Source: Candidatus Obscuribacterales bacterium (GTDB lineage Bacteria > Cyanobacteriota > Vampirovibrionia > Obscuribacterales > Obscuribacteraceae). From it: a stretch of 64,000 nucleotides of DNA. The stretch's first letter is position 1; the number at the start of each line of letters is the position of its first letter. The stretch covers positions 62,001 to 126,000 of the forward strand of contig JARLHI010000048.1 in assembly GCA_031292355.1 (NCBI GenBank), in the 5' to 3' direction. Below the pieces are notes generated by a model that saw only the letters and a program-made list of their open reading frames with translations, had not been told where the DNA came from and did no database searches. Below, piece after piece: positions 54,550-61,854 of the stretch. A program made the position numbers and the translations under genes.

Positions 54550-56247
54550 ATGGCTGATGTTTTGGCACCGACACAAAAACTAGACGGACCGGCTCCTGTT
54601 GCTGGACCACCGCTTGTGGACTTATCCAAGCTTGATGCGCCAAAAGCAGCGCCAGCCGAAAAGCAGGTCGCAGCAGCCCCAGCTCCTGAAGGCACCGCAC
54701 TTCTGGCATCGCTTCAGTTAACCGACAATTCACAAGCAGCCGTAACCCCAGTCAAGGACGGCACAGCAACACCAGCGGCAGTAGATGCCACAGCACCAGT
54801 AGTTGCTAAAGTAGCCGACAATCAGCCCACTCCAGTTGCTGCAAACGATTGCGATAAGAGCACTGCCTGTTCATTTACACCTACAACTGACCGTGAAAAA
54901 TCCAAACCATGGTGGGACGCCCGCGCTCAATTAGTGGGAACGGCACCAGAAAAGGACGCTAACTGCTTATATACAGTTAAATTCGGCGATGACCTCTCGA
55001 CTATTGCTCAGAGAGAATTGCAGGCTGAAGGAAAGGCTGTAAACCGCGACTCACTCAAAGCCGAACAAGATAAAATCGTTAAGCTCAATGACGCTCAATA
55101 CAAAAGCCTCGATTGCAATCAACATTATTTGCAAGCCGGCTGGAGACTGAAGCTAACTGACGACTGCACAGCCGCACCGGCTCCAGTTCCTGTTGAAGCA
55201 GCACCAGCTCCTGCGCCTGCTCCAGAGAGAAAAGCACCATGCCCAGACGATCTTCCTCCTCCACCTCCAGTTGAAGCAGCACCACTTCCTCCACCGCCTC
55301 CTGTGGAAAGACCACCATGCAACGACGCTCTTCCTCCACCGCCTCCATTAGAAAGAAGGCAGCCCTGCGATGACGTTTATAACTCAGCCCCGATACAAGG
55401 CGATTATCAGCGCGAACAGCACATGTACTTGCCCTATGGACATCACGTTTTCCTAGAGCACAACGGCCGACGCAATCAATACGATATTCCACCAGGTCAA
55501 TCGATCATTTATGACGACAACGGTCGTCAGCGCATGATCACGGCCTGTAATGAAGACGGCAGCTACCCACGACACAGCCAAATCATCTATGAAATCGACC
55601 GTGATGGCAGACGCTATCGTTTGAACGATGACCAGCAACAAGGTTTCTTTCAACGTTTCGCCCCCGAATTTATGCCGGACTACCGGGGCGGCTATAGAGA
55701 TAATGGCTATCCAATTCAAGATCGGTATTCAATTGAAGAACATCGGGCTAACGAACAACGTAGAATCCATGACGACGAAGCTCGACGTGTGGAAATTGAA
55801 CGGGCGGCCGCTGAAAGACACCGTGAGTTGATCCAACCAGTGCCACCACCAGTTCGAGTTATTCAAGGCACAACAAATACGCCAATGACTGTTCAACAAA
55901 TAGAGGCTCTCAAAACGTCAGAAGAAAGAACTCAGGCTCGAGCAACGGCAGCAGAGGCGATTCGTCATCAGCAAGATGCAGACAAACTTGCCAAACAAAA
56001 TGCTCCACGTCCGACAGTTCGGGAACAAGTTCAGCCGCAACCAAATGCTGCAGAGCTGCAACAAAGGCAAGCGGATCTAGCACGCAAACAGCATGATGCT
56101 GCCGAAGCCGCTCGCGTACAGGCTGAAGCAACACGAAGAGTTGCTCCGCCACCACCACCTCCTCCTGTTAGACAACAGCCCGTGGCAACAGCACCAGCAA
56201 AACCAGCTACAGCTACAGCTGCAGCACGCGTTACCGCCATTCCATAA
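54550..56247 (+). CDS. LysM-domain, proline-rich protein
   Basis: 565 aa from ATG 54550 (GAGGA 8 nt upstream). The frame extends back to TTG 54409 with 47 more residues but a poorer site. The LysM-like motif is LYTVKFGDDLSTIAQ (about residue 140-155) and continues to AGWRLKL. Then come three repeats of a Pro-rich unit with Cys (ERKAPCPDDLPPPPPVE, ERPPCNDALPPPPPLE, ERRQPCDDV), a YD-type region, and a helical Gln/Ala/Arg-rich region with a second poly-Pro tract. LysM binds peptidoglycan; the rest looks like a spacer or scaffold. No signal peptide, so the location is unclear. It faces the T4SS-like block. Confidence 0.7.
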   Translation: MADVLAPTQKLDGPAPVAGPPLVDLSKLDAPKAAPAEKQVAAAPAPEGTALLASLQLTDNSQAAVTPVKDGTATPAAVDATAPVVAKVADNQPTPVAANDCDKSTACSFTPTTDREKSKPWWDARAQLVGTAPEKDANCLYTVKFGDDLSTIAQRELQAEGKAVNRDSLKAEQDKIVKLNDAQYKSLDCNQHYLQAGWRLKLTDDCTAAPAPVPVEAAPAPAPAPERKAPCPDDLPPPPPVEAAPLPPPPPVERPPCNDALPPPPPLERRQPCDDVYNSAPIQGDYQREQHMYLPYGHHVFLEHNGRRNQYDIPPGQSIIYDDNGRQRMITACNEDGSYPRHSQIIYEIDRDGRRYRLNDDQQQGFFQRFAPEFMPDYRGGYRDNGYPIQDRYSIEEHRANEQRRIHDDEARRVEIERAAAERHRELIQPVPPPVRVIQGTTNTPMTVQQIEALKTSEERTQARATAAEAIRHQQDADKLAKQNAPRPTVREQVQPQPNAAELQQRQADLARKQHDAAEAARVQAEATRRVAPPPPPPPVRQQPVATAPAKPATATAAARVTAIP

Positions 56248-56281
56248 AAGAAAGACGACTAAATAGTTCAAGCTACATAAC

Positions 56282-56313
56282 GAAAAGGGCTCTCATCGAT
56301 GGGAGTCCTTTTC
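56282..56313. terminator. Bidirectional terminator after the LysM gene
   Basis: GAAAAGGGCTCTCA (56282-56295), TCGA loop, TGGGAGTCCTTTTC (56300-56313): a 14-bp stem with two G-T pairs that can stop transcription from both directions. It lies between the stop at 56247 and the convergent stop at 56326. Confidence 0.75.
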
Positions 56314-56325
56314 ATTGCTATGCGA

Positions 56326-56904
56326 TTAGGGAAAGTTCGGACCTGGTATCGTTAAGCCACCACCGGCTCCGCCTGTGACGCCCACGTTCTGGGCGCCCGG
56401 ATTGGTCGGACTGGCCAGCGTACCAGCACCGCCGTTGGGCGCAAGGTTCGAAAATACCTGAGTAGCAGGCGTGTTGATACCGCCAATGTTGTAATTAGGT
56501 ACAGTTGGAAATCCAGGATTTTGGGTGGTATTTGGATTATTAAGAACGCTTGTCGGCTGGGTCAAAGTGCCCAGAGGACTAATTGAACCGACAGGATTGA
56601 TGCCGGTGTTGACCTGAGATAAATTCGGTGGCAACCATGGATTCGAAGGATTTTGAACAGTGTGGTGAGGATAGTAGTTACGCACTGGTCGCAGCGGTGA
56701 AGATTGCCCGTAGGGGTTGATTGAAGTAGGAGTGGCCAGTGGATTTAAATTTGCAGTCGTAGCATTCGTTGCACCATTTGCGGCCACTTGCGCTTGGACC
56801 GCGCTGTTGGAAGCTCCCAGAAACAAAATTGAAGAAATCACAGCGGCTTGTAAAAACGAACTCTTCGACTGCGGCGCTTCAGCGCCTGTTTTCAATTCAA
56901 ACAT
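56326..56904 (-). CDS. Exported low-complexity Gly/Asn/Pro-rich protein
   Basis: 192 aa with a signal peptide (FLQAAVISSILFLGASNSAVQA, cleavage after AQA likely). The mature part has no hydrophobic helix and is rich in Asn, Pro, Gly and Thr, with short loops such as NPLATPTSINPYG, NPNTTQNPGFPT and a Gly-rich end (GGAGGGLTIPG). It looks intrinsically disordered and may be a surface or matrix protein. Last gene in the direction of the VirB block; the 133-nt gap before it makes co-transcription uncertain. Confidence 0.6.
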   Translation of the reverse strand: MFELKTGAEAPQSKSSFLQAAVISSILFLGASNSAVQAQVAANGATNATTANLNPLATPTSINPYGQSSPLRPVRNYYPHHTVQNPSNPWLPPNLSQVNTGINPVGSISPLGTLTQPTSVLNNPNTTQNPGFPTVPNYNIGGINTPATQVFSNLAPNGGAGTLASPTNPGAQNVGVTGGAGGGLTIPGPNFP

Positions 56905-57037
56905 TTTGACCTCAGCAATTAAACAAATTCGAGTCAGCGCTGCAAGCGGACACCTCTATTCGCACAAGCCAAGCCTGACACGAAAACGAGTCTTGATCAA
57001 TTGGGTGCGTTTAATCAGGGCGCAAGATGAGAGAGCG

Positions 57038-57634
57038 CTATTGTCCTTGAGGAATTTCTTTGAAGTCCACAACTTCCGGTATTTGCTTATTGTCTTCCGT
57101 CAAAATCAACGTGCCATCAGGACGGTGACGCAAATCCATATAAAACAGAAAGTGAAACGGGACGGGGTTCGTAGGGCCGCCGTCTTGAGCAGAATGGATC
57201 GCTACAACTCCAGTTACGTCCACTGACACTGGCTGATTTTTGCCAGGCTCATTGACTTGAACATTGTCGATACGCACAGATGAAACTTGTCTTTGATCGT
57301 AAAGCTGCTTAGCCATCTGCTCCACTTCATCAGGACCTTTGGCAATCAATTCTTGCTTCTTCATCCACTCGATGACGGGTTTATTCAGTTCGCCACTCAA
57401 AAGGTACGCAGTCGACTGTTTGTAAGTGATATAGCTGGTATCCAACATGTGCGTTGTAACCAGACGCGCAAATTGCTCGTAGTTCGCTTTCACTTCTTTG
57501 GGCAGACCTTTATTTGGATCTGGTCGCGAAACAAAGAGACAAAAATTGAAGAACAAACTGACCATGAGAGCGATATGCACCCAGTAACGGGTGAGCAATT
57601 CGTTCACGCTCAATTGTCTTACTCGCCAGTACAC
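57038..57634 (-). CDS. VirB8/TraE-like T4SS inner-membrane protein
   Basis: 198 aa. A short cytoplasmic end, one transmembrane segment (about 15-36, YWVHIALMVSLFFNFCLFV) and a periplasmic domain: RLVTTHMLDTSYITYKQSTAYLLSGEL, QRQVSSVRIDNVQVNEPGK, VDVTGVVAI and a closing PVPFHFLFYMDL. The size, the single N-terminal TM and the helix-then-strands order match the NTF2-like fold of VirB8/TraE proteins, which nucleate T4SS assembly. Similarity is at the architecture level. Separated from the next gene upstream by 14 nt. Confidence 0.65.
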   Translation of the reverse strand: MYWRVRQLSVNELLTRYWVHIALMVSLFFNFCLFVSRPDPNKGLPKEVKANYEQFARLVTTHMLDTSYITYKQSTAYLLSGELNKPVIEWMKKQELIAKGPDEVEQMAKQLYDQRQVSSVRIDNVQVNEPGKNQPVSVDVTGVVAIHSAQDGGPTNPVPFHFLFYMDLRHRPDGTLILTEDNKQIPEVVDFKEIPQGQ

Positions 57635-57648
57635 GTCTTCAATTCACC

Positions 57649-58014
57649 TTATTCAAATTGCACTTTGCCGAGCATCCATTCTGAATCTTTTCGATAGAAT
57701 GTCAAGACCGCGCTACAAGCAACACTCTCTGCCGCTTTAGCTTCGTTGGAATTCGCTGAGGCAAGAGCGACTTTTTCGATGCCTTTAACTCTAACGATAG
57801 CGTCAGTATCAGTTTTTTTGATAATTTCTGAATGGTCAATGGTGCCCGTCGAAGAGCCTAGACCAGCCCACTGCCAAGAGAATAATCGTTCGCCTTCGAA
57901 TCTTGCAGTTTCTTGCAAACGCATATTCGCCACCATCTGCAGTGCACCAAAAATGAGCACGAGAATTGCGCAAAACAAAACGAACCATTTACTTGGGGTA
58001 AATATCTTTTCCAA
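57649..58014 (-). CDS. Small one-pass membrane protein in the T4SS-like block
   Basis: 121 aa with one N-terminal transmembrane segment (about 9-29, KWFVLFCAILVLIFGALQMV) and a short outer domain with strands (TDAIVRVKGIEKV, SAVLTFYRKDSEWMLGKVQFE). The closing strand looks like the last strand of an NTF2-like fold, so it could be a minimal VirB8 relative or a pilin-like partner. It ends 14 nt before the VirB8-like start and begins 2 nt after the VirB4 stop. No family recognised. Confidence 0.55.
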   Translation of the reverse strand: MEKIFTPSKWFVLFCAILVLIFGALQMVANMRLQETARFEGERLFSWQWAGLGSSTGTIDHSEIIKKTDTDAIVRVKGIEKVALASANSNEAKAAESVACSAVLTFYRKDSEWMLGKVQFE

Positions 58015-58016
58015 GA

Positions 58017-60737
58017 TTAGCCTTCGTGTTGCAATCCGAGATAATAAACGGCACGGCGAGCCGCATCCGTATGACTGATATTTGGACTTTTCGCTTTTAC
58101 TTCTTTGATCATCTCAAGACGTTTTGGAATATCTCGAATCGGTTCTGACGTACAAATCCAGTAGTCCATAGGGCTTGGCACCAGACGAATAGTGCCATGC
58201 ACAGCGCCTACAATCAAAAGACATTGACTGTCTCTGCGTTTTTCTTCGTCCTTGGAGAAATTTTCAATTGATACGACTTCTGCGTCTGTCAATCGCAGAG
58301 TATCTTTCAATAATTTGAGGTCGCTTGGATCCTGCCGCAGAATTAGTTTCATATGTGAGTTTTTCACAACCGAATCGGCTTGCTCAGATTGTCTGAAAAA
58401 GTCTTTCAATTGCTGCGTAATAGAGACTAGCATCATACCGTAGTGTCTGGCTCGTCTCGACAAATCGTCCAACAGACGCGCCCCAGCCTTGAATCGCATC
58501 AATGTCGCAGCTTCGTCTATGATCGCTGCAAATCTGATACCACGCACCTTACACTCAGCCGCTCGTCTTCTGATGAATTCTGCCAAAATAAATACAGCGA
58601 TTCTCTCCAATCGAGGCTCATTTACTTCTCTGGTATCAAATACGATAAATAATTTCTCTGTGTCGATATTCGTATAACCGTCAACCAGACCACCAAAGGC
58701 GCCAGCGCGAGTGAACAAAGAAAGACCACGAGCAAATTGCTGCAAGCGATCTCGTTGTAGTGGATCTACTTCATCGGCTGCTGCTTGACCAGTAACACGA
58801 GCAAGGTCGGTCATGGTCGGCACTGTCTGCCTGAAGCCTGCATCCATGTATGCCACACGGATCAATCCATCAAGCAAGGATTTTTCTTCGACGTTCAATT
58901 CATCTCTGCCTTCAGGTGCAAGCATCAAATCGAGCAACGACAGAAGCGTCGAAATTTTGTCAGCAGATGGCTCACCGGCTTTATCTTCTGGACCCAAGTC
59001 GAATGGATTGAGAATGAAACCAGAACTTGGACCAAGATCCACATAAGCGCATAACTCAGGACCTAGCAACTCTGTGATGAATCGATAGGCACCGAATTTG
59101 TCTACAGTTTTGTCTATCAGTACAAAACGCGTACCAAGGGGCAAGAGTCTCAAGATGAGCATGGAAACAGCGAAAGACTTACCAGCACCGGTGGTGCCCA
59201 CAACGAACATATTGTTCGCGTCTTTACCCGCTCCACGGAAAAACGGATTGAGCAATACCGGTTCGCGTGAGGCAATCGCAAACCCAAACGGCACACCATC
59301 AGGAGTACCACAACTGGCTGTAAAAAACGGCCAGAATGTTCCCACAATTGGCGACATGACTCGATGCACTACAGCCAGTTTATCCACACCAGAAGCCAAT
59401 GTAGACTGCCAAGCATCTAATTGCAGCAGTTGCCCTCTGTCAAAATTGGCGCCGCGGTTTTTAAATACGCGGCGAATTTCATCCGTTTGTTGCGCTAATT
59501 TTTCTGGCGTTTCAGCAAGCGTTGTGATGTACATTGAAACATCGAAAGCTTTATTGGAGCTTCGCAAAAACTCTTGAATGGCTGATGCTGCCCGTCTTGT
59601 CGACTCCAAACCTTCAAGGTCGGGAGTAGCCATTTGCGTGCTTGTCACAACACCAAGGTGATAGTCGCGCTTCATTTTGTTACGCACAACATCTTGATCG
59701 CACACATGCACGAAAAGCGAGAGAGTATATTCAACACTCAAGGTTAGCAAGTCAACCAACCAGCCCATCCAGGTCTCGTGCGGCGGCTGTTGCATGTATT
59801 GCGTACCCACACATTTGCCATCAAGCCAGAGATGATCGTCAAAAACTTTCAACGCCGAGTGAGCAAGAGTTGAAGCTTCAGAATAGCCTTCCCGCGATGG
59901 TGGTGCATCGTGCTCACGCTGCGAAAGTGTCGGGTTCAAATCGGAGTACAACAAATCGCGCACTTGTTTTCGGCTCAACATCGAAGGACGTAAATTGGCA
60001 GCGCGCAATTGTTCGTAAGTAGTTCTGGTCAATCGATTAAGTGTTTCAAGAGCTTCTTCATGCTTTTGAATTGATCGCCTACCGTCCCATGGTTTACCAG
60101 TTGAGGTTTTGCAATCAGGCGGCTGATAGCTGACTACAATGTAGAAATCGCGCTGCGGCACAAAGTGAACGTCTTGAACGCGTCTAAACCATTTGTCGGT
60201 GTAGTCGGCATACCACTTCAAATAGTCATTCTCGGTCTTAAGCAAAATCTGATAGCGCGACAAATATTCATCAACCGGTAAGTTGCGCGCTTTGATCAAA
60301 ATCTGAATATCAGAGTCACAAGAATTAGCAAAAGCGGCAAACTGACGAGCCATCATTTCTCGATCGGCTTCATCGAAAAGTAAAGCGTTCACACCTTTGC
60401 AGATGCAATATTTGCGCATACTACCGTCAGCCAGAATGACTAAACCTTCGTCAGTGTCTTCGCCTGGAATGTCGTAAATAAAACAGACATCCTGCCAACT
60501 AGTGGTGCCCCGCTTATCTTTGGGCTCATCTTCATCGCTATTGGGATCACGTCCCATCGGAAACATGTCGCGAATTTGAGGCGGCAAACTATTGTAGATT
60601 CCGGCAAAAATATTTGAAGCGGAAGCACCAGGAGTTAAAGGTATTGTTCGGCCCACAGGAATATTCGAAAGATCCTCATCGTAAGGGTCTCTCGGTCCAA
60701 AATTTCTTCTGTTTGAGGGTCTCGAACTTCCTACCAT
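58017..60737 (-). CDS. VirB4/TraC-family type IV secretion ATPase
   Basis: 906 aa. The N-terminal 110 residues are polar and unusual for the family. The VirB4 N-domain contains ICKGVNALLFDEADREMMARQFAAFANSCDSDIQILIKAR-type text (short excerpt: GVNALLFDEADREMMARQ). The ATPase domain has Walker A VVGTTGAGKSFAVSM (about 513-520), Walker B FAAIIDEAATLM (about 741) and the conserved SITQQLKDFF. It powers assembly and substrate transfer of T4SS. AAAGG lies 7 nt before the ATG. No TraD/VirD4-type coupling protein lies in the window. It follows a PrgI/VirB3-like gene. Confidence 0.88.
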   Translation of the reverse strand: MVGSSRPSNRRNFGPRDPYDEDLSNIPVGRTIPLTPGASASNIFAGIYNSLPPQIRDMFPMGRDPNSDEDEPKDKRGTTSWQDVCFIYDIPGEDTDEGLVILADGSMRKYCICKGVNALLFDEADREMMARQFAAFANSCDSDIQILIKARNLPVDEYLSRYQILLKTENDYLKWYADYTDKWFRRVQDVHFVPQRDFYIVVSYQPPDCKTSTGKPWDGRRSIQKHEEALETLNRLTRTTYEQLRAANLRPSMLSRKQVRDLLYSDLNPTLSQREHDAPPSREGYSEASTLAHSALKVFDDHLWLDGKCVGTQYMQQPPHETWMGWLVDLLTLSVEYTLSLFVHVCDQDVVRNKMKRDYHLGVVTSTQMATPDLEGLESTRRAASAIQEFLRSSNKAFDVSMYITTLAETPEKLAQQTDEIRRVFKNRGANFDRGQLLQLDAWQSTLASGVDKLAVVHRVMSPIVGTFWPFFTASCGTPDGVPFGFAIASREPVLLNPFFRGAGKDANNMFVVGTTGAGKSFAVSMLILRLLPLGTRFVLIDKTVDKFGAYRFITELLGPELCAYVDLGPSSGFILNPFDLGPEDKAGEPSADKISTLLSLLDLMLAPEGRDELNVEEKSLLDGLIRVAYMDAGFRQTVPTMTDLARVTGQAAADEVDPLQRDRLQQFARGLSLFTRAGAFGGLVDGYTNIDTEKLFIVFDTREVNEPRLERIAVFILAEFIRRRAAECKVRGIRFAAIIDEAATLMRFKAGARLLDDLSRRARHYGMMLVSITQQLKDFFRQSEQADSVVKNSHMKLILRQDPSDLKLLKDTLRLTDAEVVSIENFSKDEEKRRDSQCLLIVGAVHGTIRLVPSPMDYWICTSEPIRDIPKRLEMIKEVKAKSPNISHTDAARRAVYYLGLQHEG

Positions 60738-60752
60738 GAGTACCTTTTGAAT

Positions 60753-60786
60753 CTGGTTGAACCTGATTTAGCCTGGTTGAGCCTGA
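60753..60786. repeat. Direct 14-bp repeat before the VirB4 gene
   Basis: CTGGTTGA-A-CCTGA (60753-60766) and CTGGTTGA-G-CCTGA (60773-60786) occur 20 bp apart, between the PrgI-like stop and the VirB4 start, overlapping the upstream gene's last base or two. Confidence 0.45.
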
Positions 60787-61161
60787 CTAATTTGCTTCTA
60801 CGTAATTCTTGTGCGACTCCTTCTTCTCGTCAATTATAGTCGGATCAGGATAAATGGGCGCCTTTTCAGGCTTTGGCAAAAAAGTCGTAGGCACGGCCTT
60901 CAACCGATACAGGAGCAGATTCCGCCACCAGGTCCAGGTTTTGACCTCAGACATTTTGACAAGAGCAAGCATGATGCAAACCAGCAGAATAAAAACAAGC
61001 GCGCCCCCTGGCATCCCATTGAACTTCCAGTCTTTCGGCACTTGCGTGGCAGCAAAGAAAGACCCGAGAACGGAGAAAAACATCAGGACGAGCTGAATAA
61101 TAGTGAAATCGAACACCTTAAGAGGCTTATTCAGAATGATCACTTTATGAGCTTGTGACAT
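60787..61161 (-). CDS. PrgI/VirB3-like T4SS membrane protein
   Basis: 124 aa with two close hydrophobic segments (about 17-38 and 51-72): FTIIQLVLMFFSVLGSFFA, a short loop with VPKDWKFNG, and GALVFILLVCIMLALVKM. The end is polar and Pro-rich. Small two-helix proteins of this shape directly before VirB4 are VirB3 in proteobacteria and PrgI in Gram-positive systems; in some systems VirB3 is fused to VirB4. The position before VirB4 supports the call more than the sequence does. 49 nt separate it from the ATPase gene. Confidence 0.6.
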   Translation of the reverse strand: MSQAHKVIILNKPLKVFDFTIIQLVLMFFSVLGSFFAATQVPKDWKFNGMPGGALVFILLVCIMLALVKMSEVKTWTWWRNLLLYRLKAVPTTFLPKPEKAPIYPDPTIIDEKKESHKNYVEAN

Positions 61162-61164
61162 CAG

Positions 61165-61791
61165 TTACCCTGCTTCGAACGTAATAGGATCAATGTTACC
61201 CAATTCTGCCATCCTCATCAGCTTACGCGACATATAAGCAAATTTGGCCGGTAATCTTGGTATCGCCTCTTTAAAATGCTTCCGACAAGAGTCGAAGTCC
61301 CCAATGCGTCGGTAAAGTTCCCCGAGCAGATATTCAATTTCGGGACGCTTCTCCACTGGACATGAAATATCGACGAGTGACTTGCTGAAAGCGTCTGCAG
61401 ATAATCGTCTATATTCACGCGCCTGCGGAAAAGCGCGAGAATCGTCGGCGCACCAGGCTGCATGAAGATAGAGCATGCCAATGTTGTAAAAATCTCGTCC
61501 CGAGCGCTCGGCCGTCAGAGCCGCAGCGCGATACTGCAAATGCGGCGTCGATGAAGGCTGATTGAGGACAGCTATTTCCTTGGTCGCCTCGAAGCTGTTC
61601 ATCCAGTCAGCCCGTCCACAGCTAGGGCAGGTACAAACGCAAAACGGCTCAAACTGCTCCGCTTTGCCTTGAAAATCCTGCCTGAGCTCTGAATTGCGCA
61701 TACCTGTATCAAGTAGCACAGGCAGTTGGCGAGAGTTAAATTTAACTCCGCAGCTGGGGCACTTTACTCCGACGGTCGCAAGGTACATCAA
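61165..61791 (-). CDS. DUF2225-like zinc-ribbon and helical-repeat protein
   Basis: 208 aa. N-terminal zinc ribbon with VKCPSCGVKF near 8-17 and FCVCTCPSCGR near 50-60, matching the DUF2225 pattern of two C-x2-C pairs. A helical, TPR-like remainder follows (FYNIGMLYLHAAWC, EIEYLLGELYRRIGDFDSCRKHFKEAI). No membrane segment. Function unknown. The gene lies 3 nt before the PrgI-like gene and is part of the same run, which is not a usual T4SS component. Confidence 0.7.
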   Translation of the reverse strand: MMYLATVGVKCPSCGVKFNSRQLPVLLDTGMRNSELRQDFQGKAEQFEPFCVCTCPSCGRADWMNSFEATKEIAVLNQPSSTPHLQYRAAALTAERSGRDFYNIGMLYLHAAWCADDSRAFPQAREYRRLSADAFSKSLVDISCPVEKRPEIEYLLGELYRRIGDFDSCRKHFKEAIPRLPAKFAYMSRKLMRMAELGNIDPITFEAG

Positions 61792-61854
61792 TTAGTCTCC
61801 GTATCGCAGAGCGCTTGGCTCATGGTCATTCTAGCGGTACTTTGAATTTGATGC

